Source: Stenotrophomonas sp. (GTDB lineage: Bacteria > Pseudomonadota > Gammaproteobacteria > Xanthomonadales > Xanthomonadaceae). Taken from it: a stretch of DNA of 6,984 nt. The DNA lies in NCBI GenBank assembly GCA_003248565.1, contig QFOV01000172.1, forward strand, positions 1 through 6,984. The letters run 5' to 3'. The stretch's first letter is position 1; the number at the start of each line of letters is the position of its first letter. The position numbers were made by a program, and so were the translations under genes. This document shows positions 4,762 through 6,984 of the stretch, piece by piece. The notes beneath the pieces were generated by a model. That model searched no databases, was not told the origin of the DNA, and saw only the letters and a program-made list of their open reading frames with translations.

Positions 4762-5205
4762 ATGACTATGCGTCTCAATGAACTGAGCCCGGCACCGGGC
4801 GCCCGTACCGAGCGTACCCGCGTCGGTCGCGGCATCGGCTCCGGCCTGGGCAAGACCTGCGGCCGCGGCCACAAGGGTTCGTTCGCTCGCAAGGGCGGCG
4901 GCAAGATCAAGGCTGGCTTCGAAGGCGGCCAGACCCCGATGCAGCGTCGTCTGCCGAAGATCGGCTTCTTCTCGCACAAGGCCAAGGACACCGCAGAAGT
5001 GCTGTCCTACCACCTTGACCGCCTGGAAGCTGGTGAGATCGACCTGGCCGCACTGCGTGCAGCCAAGCTGATCCCGTCGACCGCGAAGAAGGCCAAGGTC
5101 GTCTTCAAGGGCGAGCTGAGCAAGGCATTCACCCTGAAGGGTATTGCTGCTACTGCCGGCGCCAAGGCCGCGATTGAAGCTGCCGGCGGCAGCGTACAGG
5201 AGTAA
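4762..5205 (+). CDS. rplO: 50S ribosomal protein L15
   Basis: L15 is a late-assembly 50S protein with a long Gly/Arg/Lys-rich N-terminal extension reaching into 23S rRNA and a globular C-terminal domain. The 147-residue product shows RLNELSPAPGARTERTRVGRG, GKTCGRGHKGSFARKGGGK and GFEGGQTPMQRRLPKIGF, then a C-terminal part with VVFKGELSKAFTLKGIAATAGAKAAIEAAGG. An in-frame ATG also lies at 4768; the first ATG (MTMRLNE) is preferred for its spacing (9 nt) to GAGGAG at 4747-4752. The final codons CAGGAG carry the Shine-Dalgarno of secY, so rpmD, rplO and secY are linked by ribosome binding sites embedded in the gene before. Confidence 0.98.
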   Translation: MTMRLNELSPAPGARTERTRVGRGIGSGLGKTCGRGHKGSFARKGGGKIKAGFEGGQTPMQRRLPKIGFFSHKAKDTAEVLSYHLDRLEAGEIDLAALRAAKLIPSTAKKAKVVFKGELSKAFTLKGIAATAGAKAAIEAAGGSVQE

Positions 5206-5212
5206 CTGGAAC

Positions 5213-6568
5213 ATGGCGCAAGCTGGCATCGGTAACCTCGCGGCAGGGGCGGGCAAGTTCACTGAACTTCGCCAACGCCTTCTGTTCGTACTTGGGGCAT
5301 TGCTCGTCTATCGCATCGGCTGTTATGTGCCGGTGCCGGGCGTCAATCCCGAGGCCATGCTTGCGCTGATGCAGGCGCAGGGCGGCGGCATCGTGGACAT
5401 GTTCAACATGTTCTCGGGCGGCGCCCTGCACCGTTTCAGTATCTTCGCGTTGAACGTGATGCCGTATATCTCGGCATCCATCGTGATGCAGCTGGCGGTC
5501 CACATCTTCCCGGCCCTGAAGGCCATGCAGAAGGAAGGTGAGTCGGGTCGTCGCAAGATCACCCAGTATTCGCGCATTGGCGCGGTGCTCCTGGCGGTAG
5601 TGCAGGGCGGCAGTATCGCGCTGGCACTGCAGAACCAGGTGTCGCCGGGCGGTGCACCGGTGGTGTACGCCCCGGGCATGGGCTTCGTGTTGACCGCGAT
5701 CATCGCGCTCACTGCAGGCACCATCTTCCTGATGTGGGTAGGTGAGCAGGTGACGGAGCGTGGCATCGGCAACGGTGTGTCGCTGATCATCTTCGCAGGC
5801 ATCGTGGCTGGCTTGCCGGCTGCCGTGATCCACACCGTCGAAGCCTACCGTGACGGCAACATGAGCTTCATCTCGTTGCTGATCATCGTGCTGGTGGTGC
5901 TGGCTTTCACCTACTTCGTGGTGTTCGTGGAGCGCGGTCAGCGTCGTATCACGGTCAATTACGCCCGCCGTCAGGGTGGTCGTAATGCCTATATGAACCA
6001 GACCTCGTTCCTGCCGCTGAAGCTCAACATGGCAGGCGTGATCCCGGCGATCTTCGCCTCCAGCATCCTTGCCTTCCCGGCAACGCTGGCGATGTGGTCC
6101 GGCCAGGCCAGCTCGGCCACGTGGCTGCAGAAGGTGGCCAACGCGCTGGGTCCGGGCGAGCCGCTGCACATGATCGTGTTTGCTGCGCTGATCACCGGTT
6201 TTGCGTTCTTCTACACCGCGTTGGTGTTCAACTCGCAGGAAACCGCTGACAACCTGAAGAAGTCGGGCGCGCTGATCCCGGGTATCCGTCCGGGCAAGGC
6301 CACCGCCGATTACATCGATGCCGTGCTGACCCGTCTGACGGCAGCCGGCTCGCTGTACCTGGTGATCGTCTGCCTGCTGCCGGAAATCATGCGTACCCAG
6401 CTCAACGCCTCCTTCTACTTCGGCGGCACCTCGCTGCTGATCGTGGTGGTGGTGGTGATGGACTTCATCGCACAGGTCCAGGCGCATCTGATGTCGCACC
6501 AGTACGAGAGCCTGTTGAAGAAGGCCAACCTGAAGGGCGGCAACCGCGGTGGTTTTGCACGCGGCTGA
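5213..6568 (+). CDS. secY: Preprotein translocase subunit SecY
   Basis: SecY is the inner-membrane channel subunit of SecYEG; it passes unfolded preproteins driven by SecA and inserts membrane proteins from docked ribosomes. The 451-residue product (E. coli 443) has ten hydrophobic segments at roughly 21-40, 74-98, 119-140, 154-176, 186-207, 217-238, 271-295, 318-340, 368-391 and 402-424. The plug region is around 61-71 (VDMFNMFSGGA). Signatures present are GEQVTERGIGNG (177-188), ERGQRRITVNYARRQ (240-254) and KSGALIPGIRPG (350-361). In the last, Arg359 corresponds to the SecA-critical Arg357 of E. coli. The ATG at 5213 is chosen: AGGAG at 5198-5202 precedes it and MAQAGIGNL is the family N-terminus. 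An in-frame ATG at 5144 lies inside rplO. No rpmJ follows. Confidence 0.98.
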   Translation: MAQAGIGNLAAGAGKFTELRQRLLFVLGALLVYRIGCYVPVPGVNPEAMLALMQAQGGGIVDMFNMFSGGALHRFSIFALNVMPYISASIVMQLAVHIFPALKAMQKEGESGRRKITQYSRIGAVLLAVVQGGSIALALQNQVSPGGAPVVYAPGMGFVLTAIIALTAGTIFLMWVGEQVTERGIGNGVSLIIFAGIVAGLPAAVIHTVEAYRDGNMSFISLLIIVLVVLAFTYFVVFVERGQRRITVNYARRQGGRNAYMNQTSFLPLKLNMAGVIPAIFASSILAFPATLAMWSGQASSATWLQKVANALGPGEPLHMIVFAALITGFAFFYTALVFNSQETADNLKKSGALIPGIRPGKATADYIDAVLTRLTAAGSLYLVIVCLLPEIMRTQLNASFYFGGTSLLIVVVVVMDFIAQVQAHLMSHQYESLLKKANLKGGNRGGFARG

Positions 6569-6592
6569 TTCACCGGTTATACTTTCCGCTTC
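6555..6592 (+). promoter_or_regulatory. Putative promoter overlapping the secY end
   Basis: TTGCAC at 6555-6560 (3 of 6 to the -35 consensus) is separated by 17 nt from TATACT at 6578-6583 (5 of 6 to the -10 consensus). The predicted start is near 6590. The -10 is followed two bases later by CCGCTTC, the same heptamer that follows the TATAAT before rpsH. The transcript would carry a leader of about 325 nt before rpsM. Confidence 0.45.
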
Positions 6593-6599
6593 ATAGCGA

Positions 6600-6630
6600 G
6601 AAACCCGCTCCGGTTCCCGGGGCGGTTTTC
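6600..6630 (+). terminator. Terminator-like hairpin after secY
   Basis: Bases 6600-6611 (GAAACCCGCTCC) pair with 6619-6630 (GGGGCGGTTTTC) over 12 positions with one C-T mismatch and one T-G wobble, around a 7-nt loop. A run of four T lies at the 3' edge of the stem (TTTTCC), an imperfect U-tract. It begins 32 nt after the secY stop and is the natural candidate for the end of the rpsE-rpmD-rplO-secY transcript, probably with read-through. Confidence 0.6.
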
Positions 6631-6660
6631 CAAACAGAAGGGCGGCCCCTGCAGCGGTTT

Positions 6661-6772
6661 CGGGTGGGGGTGTGATGTGGTTGTTCCGCGCGGGAGTAGC
6701 GCGGGCGGCTCGGAGACTTCTCTCCTTGCCAGGCACATCCGGCGCCGGAGCATGGGCACACTCCCCACGCCG
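6661..6772 (+). ncRNA. Candidate structured leader RNA element
   Basis: A long-range helix closes this region. CGGGTGGGGGTGTG (6661-6674) pairs with 6757-6772, giving 14 base pairs with two single-base bulges (T6762 and G6769). Three more pairs (6675-6677 with 6751-6753) can follow across a GGG bulge. Inside are a 6-bp hairpin 6686-6691/6699-6704 (CCGCGC/GCGCGG), a 5-bp hairpin 6712-6716/6721-6725 with a CTTC tetraloop, and a 12-bp palindrome TCCGGCGCCGGA at 6738-6749. Together these resemble a multibranched leader RNA. It matches no riboswitch or r-protein leader I can name. Confidence 0.4.
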
Positions 6773-6773
6773 G

Positions 6774-6800
6774 GCTTGTGGAACTGTATGTTCCACGGGC
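6774..6800 (+). repeat. Near-perfect inverted repeat
   Basis: GTGGAAC (6778-6784) and GTTCCAC (6790-6796) are perfect inverted copies around TGTAT. The stem extends outward by GC and two T-G wobbles to 11 bp (6774-6784 with 6790-6800). It lies directly after the closing helix of the upstream element and just before a possible promoter. It could be an operator, an RNA hairpin or a weak terminator; nothing in the sequence decides this. Confidence 0.6.
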
Positions 6801-6829
6801 TTCCAAGCAAACCGAAGCCTTGTTAGTAT
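6801..6829 (+). promoter_or_regulatory. Putative extended -10 promoter for the rpsM (alpha) operon
   Basis: TGTTAGTAT at 6821-6829 combines a TGn extension with a -10 hexamer TAGTAT (4 of 6). At 17-nt spacing the upstream hexamer is TTCCAA at 6801-6806 (3 of 6), which an extended -10 would partly make up for. Transcription would start near 6836 and give an rpsM leader of about 80 nt. Confidence 0.45.
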
Positions 6830-6865
6830 CGCTAGTTCACATTTTTGATCCATCCTGCCGGATTG

Positions 6866-6924
6866 GCGCGCCTCATGGTGCGTATTCGGCCATCACTCAG
6901 CTGGAGAACCGCGTCATGGCGCGT
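6866..6924 (+). promoter_or_regulatory. Possible translational control structure at the rpsM start
   Basis: CGCGCC at 6867-6872 is fully complementary to GGCGCG at 6918-6923, whose first base is the G of the rpsM ATG, and one G-T pair (6866/6924) extends it. Between the two arms, ATGGT (6875-6879) can pair with GCCAT (6889-6893). The known S4 repressor site of the gammaproteobacterial alpha operon is also a pseudoknot that includes the rpsM start. Homology to it is inferred from position only. Confidence 0.3.
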
Positions 6925-6984
6925 ATTGCAGGCGTCAACCTGCCAGCCCAGAAGCATGTCTGGGTCGGGTTGCAAAGCATTTAC
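6916..6984 (+). CDS. rpsM: 30S ribosomal protein S13, N-terminal part (3' end outside window)
   Basis: S13 lies in the 30S head, contacts the P-site tRNA and forms intersubunit bridges with L5. Only 23 codons are visible (MARIAGVNLPAQKHVWVGLQ and then SIY), an exact fit to the start of bacterial S13. GGAG at 6903-6906 lies 9 nt before the ATG. In related genomes rpsM opens the alpha block rpsM-rpsK-rpsD-rpoA-rplQ, with S4 as repressor. The long gap upstream agrees with a new transcription unit starting here. Confidence 0.97.
   Translation, partial: MARIAGVNLPAQKHVWVGLQSIY

Larger units (their letters stand above)
6569..6915 (+). other. 347-nt gap between secY and rpsM, no convincing gene
   Basis: No ribosomal protein L36 reading frame (rpmJ) is present, although this is its place in E. 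coli. The gap holds two promoter-like sites (6555-6592 and 6801-6829), a terminator-like hairpin (6600-6630), a large foldable region (6661-6772), a strong inverted repeat (6774-6800), and the rpsM leader with a Shine-Dalgarno GGAG at 6903-6906. The only + strand frame of note, 6675-6848 (57 codons, beginning MWLFRAGV), is low in complexity, resembles no family I know, and is probably spurious. Confidence 0.7.

Noticed and set aside
5144..5212. Upstream in-frame ATG extension of secY
   Set aside because: It lies inside rplO, adds 23 residues that do not belong to SecY, and lacks a ribosome binding site. The ATG at 5213 is preceded by AGGAG and gives the usual N-terminus.
6443..6457. Five tandem GTG codons in secY
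   Set aside because: They encode a valine run in the tenth membrane segment, common in SecY. This is ordinary codon preference and not a functional repeat.
6675..6848. 57-codon + strand frame in the secY-rpsM gap (MWLFRAGV...)
   Set aside because: It has a G-rich run as a possible ribosome binding site, but it is Ala/Arg/Ser-rich, runs through all the local hairpins, and has no family resemblance. Chance is the simpler explanation unless conserved in relatives.
5150..6853. 567-codon open frame on the - strand opposite secY
   Set aside because: It is the reverse of a highly conserved secY with strong codon bias in a GC-rich genome, which routinely leaves antisense frames open. Its product is rich in His, Arg and Gln with no recognisable family, and it crosses the secY-rpsM gap structures.
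1..6984. Search by eye for tRNA or rRNA genes, CRISPR arrays, insertion sequences or horizontally acquired genes
   Set aside because: All coding segments are conserved r-protein or secY genes with uniform GC-rich codon use. No tandem spacers, transposase frames or tRNA cloverleaf were seen.

Overview
The window is a continuous run of the bacterial S10-spc-alpha ribosomal protein cluster, all on the + strand. In order it holds rplP (3' part), rpmC, rpsQ, rplN, rplX, rplE, rpsN, rpsH, rplF, rplR, rpsE, rpmD, rplO, secY and the first 23 codons of rpsM. The high GC content, gene order, protein lengths and wording of the proteins (S17 starting MSENTEKKTLRTVEG, SecY starting MAQAGIGNLA, S13 starting MARIAGVNLPAQKHVW) point to a gammaproteobacterium of the Xanthomonadaceae, close to Stenotrophomonas or Xanthomonas. 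That placement comes from remembered family sequences, not from a search.

Region 1 (1-2320) is tightly packed: rplP and rpmC overlap by one base (TGATG), and the other gaps are 10 to 18 nt, each with a Shine-Dalgarno sequence. The E. coli boundary between the S10 and spc operons (rpsQ/rplN) is not visible here; the gap is only 13 nt. Region 2 (2321-2538) is a 218-nt break between rpsN and rpsH. It carries two mutually exclusive hairpins, a 13-bp intrinsic-terminator hairpin with a GCAA loop, a perfect TATAAT just after it, and a structured rpsH leader. Region 3 (2539-3867) is rpsH-rplF-rplR. Region 4 (3868-4028) is a 161-nt gap with two strong hairpins before rpsE. Region 5 (4029-6568) is rpsE-rpmD-rplO-secY, with rpsE and rpmD overlapping by 8 nt. 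Region 6 (6569-6915) is a 347-nt gap between secY and rpsM. It has no rpmJ gene but does have two promoter-like sites, a terminator-like hairpin, a roughly 110-nt region closed by a long helix, a near-perfect inverted repeat, and a possible translational control structure around the rpsM start.

The genes work together. The r-proteins are components of the 30S (S17, S14, S8, S5, S13) and 50S (L16, L29, L14, L24, L5, L6, L18, L30, L15) subunits. SecY is the protein-conducting channel that docks onto finished ribosomes. The coding content is entirely conserved housekeeping. I see no undescribed enzyme, defence or mobile system. What merits a second look is the regulatory architecture of the three long gaps, which seem to split the classical operon at places different from E. 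coli.
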